Assembly: GCF_913063425.1 (NCBI RefSeq)
Contig: NZ_CAJXYK010000007.1
Coordinates: 1 to 64,000 of the forward strand
Length of the DNA stretch: 64,000 nt
Direction of reading: 5' to 3'
DNA from: an uncultured Thiohalocapsa sp.
GTDB taxonomy: Bacteria > Pseudomonadota > Gammaproteobacteria > Chromatiales > Chromatiaceae
Shown here one piece after another: positions 63,738 through 64,000 of the stretch. How positions within the stretch are numbered: the first letter of the stretch is position 1; each line of letters begins with the position of its first letter. Both the position numbers and the translations under genes were made by a program. Below the pieces are notes generated by a model. It was given only the letters and a program-made list of their open reading frames with translations, ran no database searches and had not been told where the DNA came from.

Positions 63738-63998
63738 ATGCCACGCCCCGCCAAAGTGCCGTCCCTGATCGCCATCTCCATCGCCTGGTCGGCGGTCATC
63801 GCCTTCGTGATGACGGCGATCACCTTCCTGCACCAGACTCCGGGCGAGGTGGCCGCGGCCGGCGGCGGCCTGCAATGGGGTCAGGTGGCCTTCCTGTTCC
63901 TGCTGTGGCTCGTCGCCGCCGAGCTGACCTTGCTCATCGGCGGTGGCCTGTACCTTGGTGTGGCGCTGCTGCTGCGCCGGCGCCCGCGCGGGGACTGA
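63738..63998 (+). CDS. Small membrane protein, two helices
   Basis: 86 residues: MPRPAKVPSLIAISIAWSAV, a first helix (IAISIAWSAVIAFVMTAITF), a short Gly-rich loop, a second helix (VAFLFLLWLVAAELTLLIGG) and a basic end LLLRRRPRGD. Topology suggests both ends in the cytoplasm. No family recognised. 157 bp after the LeuA-type gene; ribosome site weak. Confidence 0.6.
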   Translation: MPRPAKVPSLIAISIAWSAVIAFVMTAITFLHQTPGEVAAAGGGLQWGQVAFLFLLWLVAAELTLLIGGGLYLGVALLLRRRPRGD

Positions 63999-64000
63999 CA

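Overview
This is GC-rich bacterial DNA. The gene content points to a gammaproteobacterium, most likely a Chromatiales or Ectothiorhodospiraceae relative (inference; there is no rRNA gene or other taxonomic marker). Indicators are a cytochrome c' next to a cytochrome b561, a Rpn/DUF4351 protein, the VC_2705-type symporter with its DUF4212 partner, a DUF294 CBS protein followed by a DnaQ-like exonuclease, and a PEP-CTERM protein. No prophage, CRISPR array, tRNA or rRNA was recognised.

Layout. 0-6 kb: eroded defence and toxin-antitoxin (TA) DNA. An intact higBA pair (higA runs off the left edge) sits beside broken HsdR, GmrSD-like, VapC/PIN and MazF genes. 3-16 kb: mostly minus-strand housekeeping. 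This includes a cytoplasmic GH13 amylase, a NahK-like sugar kinase, a GH57 enzyme, rtcB and archease, with a 247-bp MITE-like element lying exactly between the last two. Plus-strand peroxiredoxin, cytochrome c' and a parDE pair lie among them. 16-21 kb: an AbgT transporter, a SHOCT protein, a second TA pair (RHH/PemK) and a methyltransferase stump. Two inverted copies of a ~60-bp palindromic repeat bracket about 2.8 kb here. 21-30 kb: an RND pump without adaptor, a PhnD-like binding protein translationally coupled to a PAS-PAS-GGDEF-EAL sensor, and gatB without gatCA.

30.5-39.6 kb is a block of exported proteins: a PEP-CTERM protein, a 736-residue secreted protein of unknown family, a small basic exported protein, an ankyrin protein, and, convergent to them, a very large octaheme c-type cytochrome (about 1,115 residues) with Ca-loop motifs. 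This is the most distinctive part of the window. 39.6-41.4 kb is a lower-GC scar with fragments of an IS5-like transposase, putA and an unknown gene. 41.4-50.4 kb carries a Rpn-family nuclease, a histidine phosphatase, a cytochrome c peroxidase stump, an Fe-S oxidoreductase that looks like the C-terminal half of a larger FAD enzyme, an L,D-transpeptidase lipoprotein, alanine dehydrogenase, a quinone-reductase-like MDR and a sulfurtransferase.

51-60 kb resembles an acetate/monocarboxylate uptake module: DnaQ-like exonuclease, cNMP-CBS-DUF294 protein, Na+/solute symporter and DUF4212 subunit. It is interleaved with chrA, a periplasmic MsrA-Trx-MsrB fusion and a FeoC-like regulator. 60-64 kb holds threonine synthase and a LeuA/CimA-type enzyme with an unusual low-complexity insert. 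Short palindromes (GCCGACTTCAGTCGGC type) recur at 16.06, 43.35 and 63.64 kb.
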